Shown here: one piece after another, positions 33,625-42,831 of the stretch
Numbering within the stretch: the first letter of the stretch is position 1
How the letters are laid out: each line of letters begins with the position of its first letter
Source of the DNA: Streptomyces sp. HNM0574
Lineage (GTDB): Bacteria > Actinomycetota > Actinomycetes > Streptomycetales > Streptomycetaceae
NCBI RefSeq assembly: GCF_012726235.1
Contig: NZ_JAASAH010000004.1
Span: forward strand, 310,001-374,000
Length of the DNA stretch: 64,000 nt
Direction: 5' to 3'
Notes under the pieces: generated by a model
What the model was told of the DNA's origin: nothing
Databases searched by the model: none
The model's input: the letters and a program-made list of their open reading frames with translations, nothing else
Made by a program: the position numbers and the translations under genes

Positions 33625-34500
33625 ATGTGGGTGCGGCCGGTACGGGACAGCGAGGAGGACGCGGAGGCGGTACGCCGGATCGCTGCGGGGGCCCTCGGGG
33701 GCCCGCCGGACGGGCTGCCCGTACCGGTTCAACAGGCCCCCGGGGAGGCCGAGTTCCGCTCCCGGGTCCGCCATCTGGTGCGGACCGGGCCCGGCGGCGG
33801 GAGCTGGATCGCCGAGGACGCCGACGGCCGTCCCGTCGGCGCGGCCCAGTCGCTGGTGCGGGAGGGCACCTGGGGGCTCGCGCTGCTCGCCGTCCTGCCC
33901 GAGGCGCGGGGCGCCGGCGTCGGCCGGGCCCTGCTGGAGCGCGCGGCCGAGCAGGGCAAGGGCTGTCTGCGCGGGCTGGTCCGCGGCTCGCGGCACCCGG
34001 CCGCGGCCCGCGCGTACCGCGGGGCCGGGTTCGACCTGCACCCGACGATGCGGCTGAGCGGCACCGTCGAACCGGCCCGGCTGGCCACGCCGGACGGGCC
34101 GGTCGCCGTCGGCGGGGCGGCGCAGCGGGACCTGATGGACTCCGTCGACCGGCGGCTGCGCGGCGGCGCGCACGGGCCCGACCACAACTGGCTGCTGGCG
34201 CACCGCCGCCTGCTGGTCTCCGACGACCTCGCGGGCAGCGGCTACTGCTACCTCCGGGACGACGGCACCGTCGAGCTGCTGGCCGCCACCTCACGGCGGC
34301 TGGCGACGCGGCTGCTGACCGCCGCGCTGCTGAGCCTCCCCGAGGGCGCGCGGGCCACCGTCCGGGACCTGACCGCCGAGCAGCAGTGGGCGGTGGACGT
34401 CGGCCTCGCCGCGGGGCTGGAGCCGAGCACCGACGGCTGGGTCTGCGTACGCGGCATGCGCCCGCCCTCGCCGTACATCCCCTCGGGCGCCTTCCTGTAG
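33625..34500 (+). CDS. GNAT-family N-acetyltransferase
   Basis: A protein of 291 residues. The N-terminal half is a GNAT fold with the acetyl-CoA loop PEARGAGVGRALLERA (about 92-107) and RAYRGAGFDL. The C-terminal half (about 150-291) lacks a clear A-motif but repeats the strand/helix pattern, so it may be a degenerate second GNAT domain. Substrate unknown. It begins 38 nt after nadA in the same direction and may be cotranscribed. Confidence 0.8.
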   Translation: MWVRPVRDSEEDAEAVRRIAAGALGGPPDGLPVPVQQAPGEAEFRSRVRHLVRTGPGGGSWIAEDADGRPVGAAQSLVREGTWGLALLAVLPEARGAGVGRALLERAAEQGKGCLRGLVRGSRHPAAARAYRGAGFDLHPTMRLSGTVEPARLATPDGPVAVGGAAQRDLMDSVDRRLRGGAHGPDHNWLLAHRRLLVSDDLAGSGYCYLRDDGTVELLAATSRRLATRLLTAALLSLPEGARATVRDLTAEQQWAVDVGLAAGLEPSTDGWVCVRGMRPPSPYIPSGAFL

Positions 34501-34565
34501 CGGCGTCCTCCCGCCGGGTTGCCCAACGGCGCCTCCCCGCAACGGAGTTCCGCTTCCGGAACGGC

Positions 34566-34610
34566 CGGAGCCCCGGTCCGCTCCCTCTCGGGGTGCGGGC
34601 CGGGGCTCCG
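34566..34610. terminator. Bidirectional terminator
   Basis: 16-bp arms (CGGAGCCCCGGTCCGC) with a 13-base loop between the convergent GNAT and RND permease genes. Confidence 0.75.
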
Positions 34611-34618
34611 GTGCGGGG

Positions 34619-37600
34619 TCAGTGGCCGGCCGCCCCCGCCGGCTCCGGTTCGGGAGCCTGGACGGGCTCGGCGGGGCCGTCCCCCGGAGTGCCGTTCCGT
34701 GCGGCCCGCTTGGCCGCCTTCTTGTTGGCCCGGCGTTCCTTGCGCAGCTCGACCATCGCGTAGAGCGTCGGGACGAGCAGCAGCGTCAGCAGCGTCGAGG
34801 AGACCAGGCCGCCGATCACGACCACGGCGAGCGGCTGCGAGATGAAGCCGCCGTCCCCGGTGACCGCGAGGGCCATCGGCGTCAGCGCGCAGATCGTGGC
34901 CAGCGCCGTCATCAGGATCGGGCGCAGCCGGTGGCGGCCGCCCTCGATGACCGCCTCGACGATGCCGTAGCCCCGCTCCCGGTACTGGTTGATCAGGTCG
35001 ATCAGCACGATCGCGTTGGTGACGACGATGCCGATCAGCATCAGCATGCCGATCATCGCCGGGACGCCCAGCGGCGTGTCCGTGACGACGAGCAGGCCCA
35101 GCGCGCCGGTGGCGGCGAACGGGATGGACACCAGCAGGATCAGCGGCTGGATCAGCGACCTGAAGGCCGCGACCAGCAGCAGGAAGACGATCGCGACGGC
35201 GGCGAGCATCGCGAGGCCGAGCTGCGCGAACGCCTCGTCCTGGTCCTGGGAGACGCCGCTGATCTCGGCCGTCGCGCCCTCGGGCAGGTCCAACCCGCTG
35301 ACGGCCGACTGGAGTTCGGTGCCGACGGCGCCGGTGTTCTCCCCGGTCGGCTTGGCGGTGACGGTCGCGGCGCGGGCGCCGTCGATGCGGGTGGTCTGCA
35401 CCGGGCCCTCGACCGTCTTCACGTCGGCGACCTGGCCGAGCGTGACCTTGCCGAGGTTCAGCCGCTTCAGCTCGGCGAGGGTCGTCGCGGGCTCCGCCGA
35501 GGTGACCATGACGTCGCGCTCGGTGTCGTCCAGGACGGCCGTCCCCGCCTTGGTGCCGGTCACGGACTGGGCCACCAGCTGCCCCAGCGCCGCGTCCGAG
35601 AAGCCGTACTTCGCGGCCTCCGGCTTGGCCGTGACGGAGATCCGGGGCACCGAGCTGGACAGGTCGCTCTGCACGTCCGTCACGTCGTCGATCTCCGCGA
35701 CGCGCTTCCTGACCTGCTCCGACGCCCGCTCCAGCACGTCCGCGTCGGCGGCCTTCACCACGACGCTGAGGTCCTGGTTGCTGAAGCCGTCACCGGCGGC
35801 GAGCTTCGTCTCGCCGGCCTTCTCGCCGAGCGCGTCGAGTCCGTTCCGGATGTCCCGCTGGGCCTGCTCGGCGTCGGCGGAGTCGGTCAGCCTGATCTGG
35901 TACTGGGCCTGGTTGGCGTTGGCCCCGCCGCCGAAGGCCGCCATCATGCCCGAGGAGCCCACCGTCACCTGGTAGTCGGCGACGCCGTCCACGCCGTCGA
36001 GCAGCTTCTCGACGCGCCGGGCCTGCTCGTCGGCCGCCGCCAGGCTGCTGCCGGGCTCCAGCTCCTGGCTGAGGCTGAGGGTGTCCTGCTCGCCCTGGTC
36101 GAAGAAGTTCGTCTTCAGCAGCGGGGCCAGCGCGAACGTCCCGGCGAGCACCGCCACCGCCAGCACCAGGCTGGTGAACCGGCGGCGCGTCGCGAAGCGC
36201 AGCACCGGCACGTAGGCGCGCTGGAGCCGGCTGCGCGCCTCCTTCTCCTCGGCCTCGCGCCGCAGCCGCTCCGGATCGGGCGTCCCCGCAAGGGACTTGG
36301 GCGCGCGCAGGAACCAGTACGAGAGCACCGGCACGATCGTCAGCGAGACCAGCAGCGAGGCGAGCAGCGCGACCGTGATGGTGACCGAGAAGCCGCCGAA
36401 GAGCGCGCCGACCATGCCTCCGACGAAGGCCATCGGCAGGAAGACGGCGACGGTCGTCAGCGTCGAGGAGGTGATCGCGCCGGAGACCTCCTTGACGGCG
36501 TCGAGGATCGCGGTGGTGCGTTCCTTGCCGTAGCCGAGATGCCGCTTGATGTTCTCCAGCACGACGATCGAGTCGTCCACGACCCGGCCGATGGCGATGG
36601 TGAGCGCGCCCAGCGTCAGCATGTTCAGCGACAGGTCCTGCCACCACAGCACGAGCAGCGTCAGCACCACGGACAGCGGGATGGACACCGCCGTCACCAG
36701 CGTCGAGCGCACCGACAGCAGGAAGACGAGGATGACGACGACGGCGAAGACCAGCCCGAGCACACCCTCCGTGGTCAGCGACTTGACCGACTTGGAGACG
36801 GCCGGGCCCTGGTCGGAGACGACCGTCAGGTCCGATCCCTTGCCCAGGTCCTGGCGCATCTGCGGCAGTTCGTCCTGGACGGCGTCCGAGATGGCGACGG
36901 CGCTGCCGTCGTTGTCCATGGTGATGTTGACGGCGAGGCTGCGTTCGCCGTTGGTGCGGGTCAGCGAGGTCGCGGCGGCCGGCTTCTCGGTCACCTCGGC
37001 GACGTCACCGACGCGTACGGCACCGCCCCGGCCCTTGGCCTGGAGCCGCAGGTCCTCGATCTGGGCGACGGAGGTGTAGCCCGAACCGACCTGCACGGTG
37101 CGGCTCCTGCCGTCCTCGGAGAAGGAGCCGGCGGGCAGCGAGGCGCCGCCGGCCTCCAGGCCCTTGGAGAGGTCGGCGGGCGTGAGCCCGGCCCGCGCCA
37201 GCTTCGCGTCGTCGGGGGTGACGGCGACGATCCGGTCCTGCACGCCGTCCACGGTGACCTGGCCGACGCCCTCGATGTCCTTGAGGACGGGGACGACGGC
37301 GGTGTCCAGCCGGTCGGCGAGGGACTGCTGGTCCCGGGTGTCGGAGGAGGCGGCGAGCACCACAGCGGGGAGGTCGTCGGTGCCGCCGGAGACGACCTGC
37401 GGGTCGACGTCCTGCGGGAGCTTCGCGCGGGAGCGGTTGACGGCCTGCTGGATGTCGGCGGTGAGCCGGTCGGTGTCGTCCCCGTAGTCGAACTGCGCCA
37501 TGACCACGGCCGAGCCCTCGCTCGCCGTCGACGTCACGCCGGTGACGCCGTTGACGCCCTCGATGCCCTCCTCCAGCGGCTCGACGACCTGCTTCTCGAC

Positions 37601-37777
37601 CACGTCGGGCGAGGCGCCCTGGTACGGCGCGACGACCGACACCATGGGGAGCTCGACGGACGGCAGCAGCTGCTGCTTGAGCTGGGGTATCGCGATGGCG
37701 CCGAAGACCACGGCGACGATCGCCATCAGCGCGATCAGGCCACGCTGCACGAGGCTGATTCTGGACAGCCAGGACAT
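34619..37777 (-). CDS. RND-family efflux permease (AcrB/HAE1-like)
   Basis: A protein of 1052 residues with two repeats of six helices and two large extracytoplasmic loops (about 35-325 and 570-840). Helix 4 has AIGRVVDDSIVVLENI, the Asp pair of proton relay in AcrB-type pumps. The closest known Gram-positive relative by layout is Bacillus SwrC/YerP. No membrane-fusion or outer-membrane partner is nearby, as expected for a Gram-positive. It lies 177 nt downstream of the two-component genes on the same strand, so they may regulate it. Substrates unknown. Confidence 0.93.
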   Translation of the reverse strand: MSWLSRISLVQRGLIALMAIVAVVFGAIAIPQLKQQLLPSVELPMVSVVAPYQGASPDVVEKQVVEPLEEGIEGVNGVTGVTSTASEGSAVVMAQFDYGDDTDRLTADIQQAVNRSRAKLPQDVDPQVVSGGTDDLPAVVLAASSDTRDQQSLADRLDTAVVPVLKDIEGVGQVTVDGVQDRIVAVTPDDAKLARAGLTPADLSKGLEAGGASLPAGSFSEDGRSRTVQVGSGYTSVAQIEDLRLQAKGRGGAVRVGDVAEVTEKPAAATSLTRTNGERSLAVNITMDNDGSAVAISDAVQDELPQMRQDLGKGSDLTVVSDQGPAVSKSVKSLTTEGVLGLVFAVVVILVFLLSVRSTLVTAVSIPLSVVLTLLVLWWQDLSLNMLTLGALTIAIGRVVDDSIVVLENIKRHLGYGKERTTAILDAVKEVSGAITSSTLTTVAVFLPMAFVGGMVGALFGGFSVTITVALLASLLVSLTIVPVLSYWFLRAPKSLAGTPDPERLRREAEEKEARSRLQRAYVPVLRFATRRRFTSLVLAVAVLAGTFALAPLLKTNFFDQGEQDTLSLSQELEPGSSLAAADEQARRVEKLLDGVDGVADYQVTVGSSGMMAAFGGGANANQAQYQIRLTDSADAEQAQRDIRNGLDALGEKAGETKLAAGDGFSNQDLSVVVKAADADVLERASEQVRKRVAEIDDVTDVQSDLSSSVPRISVTAKPEAAKYGFSDAALGQLVAQSVTGTKAGTAVLDDTERDVMVTSAEPATTLAELKRLNLGKVTLGQVADVKTVEGPVQTTRIDGARAATVTAKPTGENTGAVGTELQSAVSGLDLPEGATAEISGVSQDQDEAFAQLGLAMLAAVAIVFLLLVAAFRSLIQPLILLVSIPFAATGALGLLVVTDTPLGVPAMIGMLMLIGIVVTNAIVLIDLINQYRERGYGIVEAVIEGGRHRLRPILMTALATICALTPMALAVTGDGGFISQPLAVVVIGGLVSSTLLTLLLVPTLYAMVELRKERRANKKAAKRAARNGTPGDGPAEPVQAPEPEPAGAAGH

Positions 37778-37954
37778 GGGCGTCAGTGCTCTCTCTCCGG
37801 TTGTCGGTGGTGCATGGACATGCGGACAGTCCGCGTGCCGCGTACACCTTCACCCACGACGAGGCCGGATCCTGTCGCCCGCAGGTCCCCTTTCCGCCAC
37901 CGCGCCCGTACTCCAGCCGCAGTACGGCAGCCCCCGGCGCATGCTGCGGCCGGT

Positions 37955-38632
37955 TCAGCTGCCGGGCCGCACCAGCCCGCTCTCGTACGCGGCGACCACC
38001 AGCTGCGCCCGGTCGCGCGCGCCGAGCTTGGCCATGGTGCGGTTGACGTGCGTCTTCACCGTGAGCGGGCTGACCGAGAGCCGGGCCGCTATGGCGTCGT
38101 TCGTCAGCCCTCCGGCGACGAAGGTGAGCACCTCGCGCTCCCGCCCGGTCAGCGCCTCCAGCCCCGCGCCCGCGGGCGGTTCCTCCTCGGCCCGGCCGCC
38201 GCCCTGCGCGAGGAAGGAGGCGATCAGTCCCTTGGTCGCGGCGGGCGAGAGCAGCGCCTCGCCCCTCGCCGCGGTACGGATCGCGGCCAGCAGCTCACCG
38301 GGCTCCGCGCCCTTGCCGAGGAACCCGGAGGCCCCGGCGCGGAGCGACTGCACGACGTAGCTGTCGATCTCGAACGTGGTGAGGATGACGACCCTGACCC
38401 CGTCCATCGCCGGGTCCGCGCTGATCGCCCGGGTCGCCTCCACCCCGTCCGTGCCGGGCATGCGGATGTCCATCAGGACGACGTCGGCGCGCTCCGCGCG
38501 GGCCACGGCGACGGCCTCGGCCCCGTCGGACGCCTCCCCGACGACCTCCATGTCCGGCTCCGAGTCGACCAGCACCCGGAACGCGCTGCGCAACAGCGCC
38601 TGATCATCGGCGAGTACGACCCGAATGCTCAC
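37955..38632 (-). CDS. NarL/LuxR-family response regulator
   Basis: A protein of 225 residues. The receiver has LADDQALLR, VVLMDIRMPGTDGVEA (phospho-Asp), and GKG at the usual KP position of helix 5's start. The LuxR DNA-binding domain (about 155-215) includes LTGREREVLTFVAGGLTNDAIA and VKTHVNRTMAKL. GTG start overlaps the kinase stop (GTGA). A longer open frame upstream is shadow of the kinase. Confidence 0.93.
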   Translation of the reverse strand: MSIRVVLADDQALLRSAFRVLVDSEPDMEVVGEASDGAEAVAVARAERADVVLMDIRMPGTDGVEATRAISADPAMDGVRVVILTTFEIDSYVVQSLRAGASGFLGKGAEPGELLAAIRTAARGEALLSPAATKGLIASFLAQGGGRAEEEPPAGAGLEALTGREREVLTFVAGGLTNDAIAARLSVSPLTVKTHVNRTMAKLGARDRAQLVVAAYESGLVRPGS

Positions 38633-40014
38633 TCCGCCGCCTCCTTCCACTCGGTCCCGCCCGGCCCGTACCGGCTCAACTCCGTTCCGGGCGGCCCCGG
38701 TTCCGGCAGCCCCGACTCGGCCGCCCGCGCCGCCTGCCGCCGCGCGCCGCCCGGCGGGAGCGGCAGCCGGACCCGGACGTGGAAGCCGCCGCCGGGCAGC
38801 GGCCCCGTCTCGCACTCGCCGCCCAGCGCGGCGGCCCGCTCCCGCATGCCCACCAGCCCGTGCCCGCCGCCGCTGTCCACCGCCGACTCGGTGACCCCGG
38901 CGCCGTCGTCCGCGACCTCGACCTCCAGCGCGTCAGCCCCGCGGTCGATCCGCACCCGCGCGTGCGCCCCGGTACCGACGTGCTTCTGCACGTTGGTCAG
39001 CGCCTCCTGCACCACCCGGTACGCGGTGAGGTCGATGGCCGAGGGCACCTGCGCCCCGGGCTCCGGCGGCGCCTCCTCCACCTCGACGTCCATGCCCGCG
39101 TGCCGGAACCCGGCCACCAGCTCGTCGAGCACGGCCAGCCCGGGCGCCGGTTCGGTCGGGGCCGTGCTGTCGCCGCTCTGCCGCAGCAGGCCGACGGTGG
39201 TCTGCAGCTCGTCCAGCGCGTTCCGGCTGGCCTCGCGCACGTGCGCGAGGGCCTGTTTGGCCTGGTCGGGACGCTGGTCCATGACGTGCGAGGCCACCCC
39301 GGCCTGCACATTGACCAGGGCGATGTGGTGCGCCACGACGTCGTGCAGCTCCCGCGCGATCCGCATCCGCTCCTCCGCGACGCGGCGCCGCGCCTCCTCC
39401 TCGCGGGTGCGCTCGGCCCGCTCGGCCCGCTCCCGCATCGCGTCGATGAAGGCCCGCCTGCTGCGTACGGCCTCGCCCGCGGCGGCGGCCAGCCCCGTCC
39501 AGGCGAGGATGCCGATGTTCTCCTGGGCGTACCAGGGCCTGGTCCCGAAGACCATCGCCGCGGCGGTGAGCGCGACGACGGTGACCGCGCCCACCCGCCA
39601 GCTGGTCAGCCGGTCGGTGCGGTTCGAGACGGTGTACAGCGCGACGACGGCCGCTATCACCAGCGGGGACCGGCTGTCCGGCGCCGACCCCGCGTACGGC
39701 CCGCCGGCCAGGGAGACCAGGGCGACCAGCACCGTGGCGCCCAGCACCGGCATCGGGGCCCGGCGCCGCAGCACCAGGGTCGCGCAGGAGACCAGCGCGA
39801 GCAGCACCGTCTGCGCGCTCAGCTCGCGCTCGCCGAAGCGCGGGTAGCCGCCCCGGCCGTACGGCTCGGTGGCGGCGCCGAGCAGGATCACCACGAAGGT
39901 TCCGGCCGCGATCAGCACATCGACGGCGTACGGGTGCGCGCGCAGCGTGCGGCGCAGCGCGCACAGCGCACCGGGACCGGAGTCCCGGGGGCCGGTCGCG
40001 GGGTTCGTTGTCAC
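38629..40014 (-). CDS. NarL-type sensor histidine kinase (HisKA_3)
   Basis: A protein of 461 residues with four to five membrane helices in the first 170 residues and no large outside loop, the 'intramembrane-sensing' style. The HisKA_3 helix has IARELHDVVAHHIALV with the phosphorylated His, preceded by an Arg/Glu coiled coil. The ATPase domain carries VVQEALTNVQKH, VADDGAGV and GHGLVGMRERA. GTG start with a weak ribosome-binding site. Partner of the regulator downstream; PspAA lies 64 nt upstream. Confidence 0.93.
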   Translation of the reverse strand: MTTNPATGPRDSGPGALCALRRTLRAHPYAVDVLIAAGTFVVILLGAATEPYGRGGYPRFGERELSAQTVLLALVSCATLVLRRRAPMPVLGATVLVALVSLAGGPYAGSAPDSRSPLVIAAVVALYTVSNRTDRLTSWRVGAVTVVALTAAAMVFGTRPWYAQENIGILAWTGLAAAAGEAVRSRRAFIDAMRERAERAERTREEEARRRVAEERMRIARELHDVVAHHIALVNVQAGVASHVMDQRPDQAKQALAHVREASRNALDELQTTVGLLRQSGDSTAPTEPAPGLAVLDELVAGFRHAGMDVEVEEAPPEPGAQVPSAIDLTAYRVVQEALTNVQKHVGTGAHARVRIDRGADALEVEVADDGAGVTESAVDSGGGHGLVGMRERAAALGGECETGPLPGGGFHVRVRLPLPPGGARRQAARAAESGLPEPGPPGTELSRYGPGGTEWKEAAE

Positions 40015-40078
40015 ATCAGGAACGGTACGACAGCCGCGGAACCCGCCGGTCCGGTCACCGGAACCGCGGGGGCCGCCG

Positions 40079-40357
40079 TCAGTCCGGGATCAGCCCGTCC
40101 TCGCCGAGCATCGCGCGCACCTCGTCCAGCGAGGACTCCGGGGAGGGCAGGATGAGCTCCGAGGGCTCCAGCGCGTCGTCGGCCAGCGGGGTGCCCAAGG
40201 ACCGTACGGCGTCGAGCAGTTGGCCGAGGGTCCGCCGGAAGCCGGCCTCGTCCTCGGCCTCCATCTCGGCCAGCAGTGCGTCGTCCAGCTTGTTGAGCTC
40301 GGCGAAGTGGCTGTCCTCCAGCTTCACCTGGCCTTCCCCCATGATCCGTACGATCAT
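40079..40357 (-). CDS. PspA-associated protein PspAA
   Basis: A protein of 92 residues of the small family found next to actinobacterial pspA (MIVRIMGEGQVKLEDSHFAELNKLD, then an acidic middle and LPSPESSLDEVRAML). The family name rests on this neighbourhood. It follows pspA by 135 nt in the same direction. Confidence 0.88.
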   Translation of the reverse strand: MIVRIMGEGQVKLEDSHFAELNKLDDALLAEMEAEDEAGFRRTLGQLLDAVRSLGTPLADDALEPSELILPSPESSLDEVRAMLGEDGLIPD

Positions 40358-40492
40358 GCCGCTCTCCTTCGCGCGAGGGCCGTTCCACCGGGGACGCCGT
40401 ACGAGGTGGCGGCCCGGCGGACGCCGCGTCCCCGTCCGAGTCCACCACCGTCACCGGGGAACCGCACCCCGTCCGCCGCCCGCACGGCGCCG

Positions 40493-41296
40493 TCAGGGCT
40501 TGTCGAACCGGGGGGTGTCCTGCGACTGGGCCTGCTGCTGGCCCTGCTGCGCGCCGTTGCCGCCCTCCAGGGCCTGCTGGCCCTCGGAGCCGCCGCCCGC
40601 GAGCTCGGCCTTCATCCGCTGGAGCTCCAGCTCGACGTCCGAGCCGCCGGAGATGCGGTCCAGCTCGGCGGTGAGGTCGTCCTTGGCCGTGCCGGACTGG
40701 TCGTCGAGCGCGCCGGAGGCGAGCAGCTCGTCGATGGCGCCGGAACGGGCCTGGAGCTCGGCCGTCTTGTCCTCGGCCCGCTGGACGGCCATGCCGACGT
40801 CGCCCATCTCCTCGGAGATGCCGGAGAACGCCTCGCCGATGCGGGTCTGGGCCTGGGCCGCGGTGTAGGTGGCCTTGATCGTCTCCTTCTTGGTGCGGAA
40901 GGCGTCGACCTTGGCCTGGAGGCGCTGCGCCGCGAGGGTCAGCTTCTCCTCCTCGGCCTGCAGCGTCTGGTGCTGCGTCTCCAGGTCGGTGACCTGCTGC
41001 TGGAGCGCGGACCTGCGGGAGAGCGCCTCGCGGGCGAGGTCCTCACGGCCGAGCGAGAGGGCCTTCTTGCCCTGCTCCTCCAGCTTCCCCGACTGGTTCT
41101 GCAACTGGCTGAGCTGAAGCTCCAGGCGCTTGCGGGACGTCGCGACGTCGGCAACACCGCGGCGCACCTTCTGCAGCAGTTCGAGCTGCTTCTGGTACGA
41201 GTAGTCGAGAGTCTCACGCGGGTCCTCGGCCCGGTCCAGGGCCTTGTTGGCCTTCGCGCGGAACACCATCCCCATACGCTTCATGACACCGCTCAT
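40493..41296 (-). CDS. pspA: Phage-shock protein A / IM30 homologue
   Basis: A protein of 267 residues, almost all coiled coil (helical hairpin from about 25 to 225), starting with the amphipathic MKRMGMVFRAKANKALDRAE that binds stressed membranes. It forms ESCRT-III-like assemblies that protect the membrane. The C-terminal 45 residues are Gln/Gly-rich. It is the first gene of a leftward block that continues with PspAA, a two-component system and an RND pump. Confidence 0.95.
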   Translation of the reverse strand: MSGVMKRMGMVFRAKANKALDRAEDPRETLDYSYQKQLELLQKVRRGVADVATSRKRLELQLSQLQNQSGKLEEQGKKALSLGREDLAREALSRRSALQQQVTDLETQHQTLQAEEEKLTLAAQRLQAKVDAFRTKKETIKATYTAAQAQTRIGEAFSGISEEMGDVGMAVQRAEDKTAELQARSGAIDELLASGALDDQSGTAKDDLTAELDRISGGSDVELELQRMKAELAGGGSEGQQALEGGNGAQQGQQQAQSQDTPRFDKP

Positions 41297-41538
41297 GGGC
41301 CTCGCGCGCCCCCTTCGTCAACGGACTCGAGCCTCAGCACATCTGACAGCCCCCAGCCTACGGGGCCTGATTCCATTACCGCACTGTCCGGACGCCTCTG
41401 TGCTCCTCCTCGAGGACGATCGCCGCGGCGCTCTCTCCGGCTCAGGGAGTAGCCGCCGCGCGGCCCGGCCCCACAGCGTTGTCATATCGTTCCCCGCCTG
41501 GCTGTGGGCCACACCGGCGCACACCGTACGCTGGAGGC

Positions 41539-42138
41539 GTGTTCCGAAGCCGTTCGAAGGACGGGCAGGCCACCGACGCCACGCAGGCACCGGCCGCCGA
41601 GCCCCAGAAGACCCGCGACCCCGAGGCCCCGAAGGGCCGCCCGACGCCGAAGCGGAGCGAGGCGCAGAGCCAGCGCCGCTCGCTCGCGCAGGCCCCGGCC
41701 AACCGCAAGGAGGCGGCCAAGCGCCAGCGCGAGGCCCGCCGTGCCGACATGGCGAAGCAGCGCGAGGCGCTGGCCAGCGGCGACGAGCGGTACCTCCCGG
41801 CGCGCGACAAGGGCCGCGTGCGGCGCTTCGCCCGGGACTTCGTCGACTCCCGCTGGTGCGTCGCGGAGTTCTTCCTGCCGGTCGCCATCGTGATCCTGGT
41901 GCTCAGCATGGTCCCGTCGCAGCAGATGCGGAACATCTCGCTGCTGCTGTGGCTGTTCGTGATCGCCGCGATCATCCTCGACTCGATCGGTCTCGGCCTG
42001 CGCCTGCGGAAGGCGCTGAACGAGCGCTTCCCCGACGAGTCCAAGCGCGGCGCCGTCCGGTACGGCCTGATGCGTACGCTCCAGCTGCGCCCGATGCGCC
42101 TGCCGAAGCCGCAGGTCAAGCGCGGCGAACGGCCCTGA
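41539..42138 (+). CDS. DUF3043 membrane protein
   Basis: A protein of 199 residues. A long basic, Gln/Ala-rich cytoplasmic start (1-95) is followed by RRFARDFVDSRWCVAEFFLP and two helices (about 112-130 and 135-155), then a short basic tail. This is the actinobacterial DUF3043 layout. Function unknown. GTG start has CTGGAGGC just upstream. Divergent from pspA; the 240 bp between hold the promoters. Confidence 0.85.
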   Translation: MFRSRSKDGQATDATQAPAAEPQKTRDPEAPKGRPTPKRSEAQSQRRSLAQAPANRKEAAKRQREARRADMAKQREALASGDERYLPARDKGRVRRFARDFVDSRWCVAEFFLPVAIVILVLSMVPSQQMRNISLLLWLFVIAAIILDSIGLGLRLRKALNERFPDESKRGAVRYGLMRTLQLRPMRLPKPQVKRGERP

Positions 42139-42830
42139 TCGCGCAGGAGCTGGCAGCCCGCCAGCTCACCGAGCAGATCACCTCCCGCCTCGGCACCGGC
42201 CGCGAGCTGCGGGTGCTGGACGCGGGCCCGGGCCGGGGTGAGCAGATCCTGCGGCTGGCCCGTTCCGGGCACCGGGTGACCGGTCTCGCCGACCCCGATC
42301 TGCTGGACGTCGTCCGTGCCGCGCTCGACGGGGAACCGGAGGAGACGGCCGGGCGGGTCGACCTCGTCGGCGGTGCCGTCGCGGAGGCCGGGGCGCGCTT
42401 CGCGCCCGGTTCCTTCGACGTCGTGCTGTGCCACAGCGACCTGACCGAGGCCCGCGAGCCGGGGAACACGCTCGCCGGTCTCGCGCGGGTGCTGGCACCC
42501 GGCGGGCTGCTGTCCGTCGTCGTCCGCAACGACGACGCGCTGGCCGTGCACCCCGCGCGCCTGGGCGACTGGGACGCGGCGCTGGCCGCGCTCGACTACC
42601 CGGCGCGCGCCGAACACCCGCTGCGCCGCGAGACGTTCGCGCGCGCCATGTCGGGCGCCGGCACCCCGCTGAGCGCCTGGTACGGGATCGGCGTCTTCTC
42701 CTCGGGCCCGTCCGGCGACGGGCCGGACGAACCGGACCCGCGGATGCTGGACGCCGAGGAGCGCGCGGGCCGCACCGACCCGTACCGCTCCGTCGCGGCC
42801 CTGCTGCACCTGTGCGGGGTACGGGGCTGA
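42135..42830 (+). CDS. Class-I SAM-dependent methyltransferase, start codon unusual
   Basis: A Rossmann methyltransferase of about 231 residues. SAM-binding motif I is VLDAGPGRGEQIL; motif II region is VTGLADPDLL; a post-I SFDVVLCHSDL and GLARVLAPGGLLSVV follow. No ATG, GTG or TTG lies in frame between about 41,950 and the motif. The likely start is CTG at 42135, overlapping the DUF3043 stop as CTGA, like the ATGA/GTGA couplings elsewhere in the window. Alternatives are a start deep inside the preceding gene or a sequence error. The substrate is unknown. Confidence 0.8.
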   Translation: MIAQELAARQLTEQITSRLGTGRELRVLDAGPGRGEQILRLARSGHRVTGLADPDLLDVVRAALDGEPEETAGRVDLVGGAVAEAGARFAPGSFDVVLCHSDLTEAREPGNTLAGLARVLAPGGLLSVVVRNDDALAVHPARLGDWDAALAALDYPARAEHPLRRETFARAMSGAGTPLSAWYGIGVFSSGPSGDGPDEPDPRMLDAEERAGRTDPYRSVAALLHLCGVRG

Positions 42831-42831
42831 C

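Noticed and set aside
34622-39847. A 1741-codon open frame on the plus strand opposite the RND and two-component genes
   Set aside because: High GC leaves antisense frames open. The minus-strand genes have full motifs; this frame has none and is Arg/His/Gln-rich shadow.
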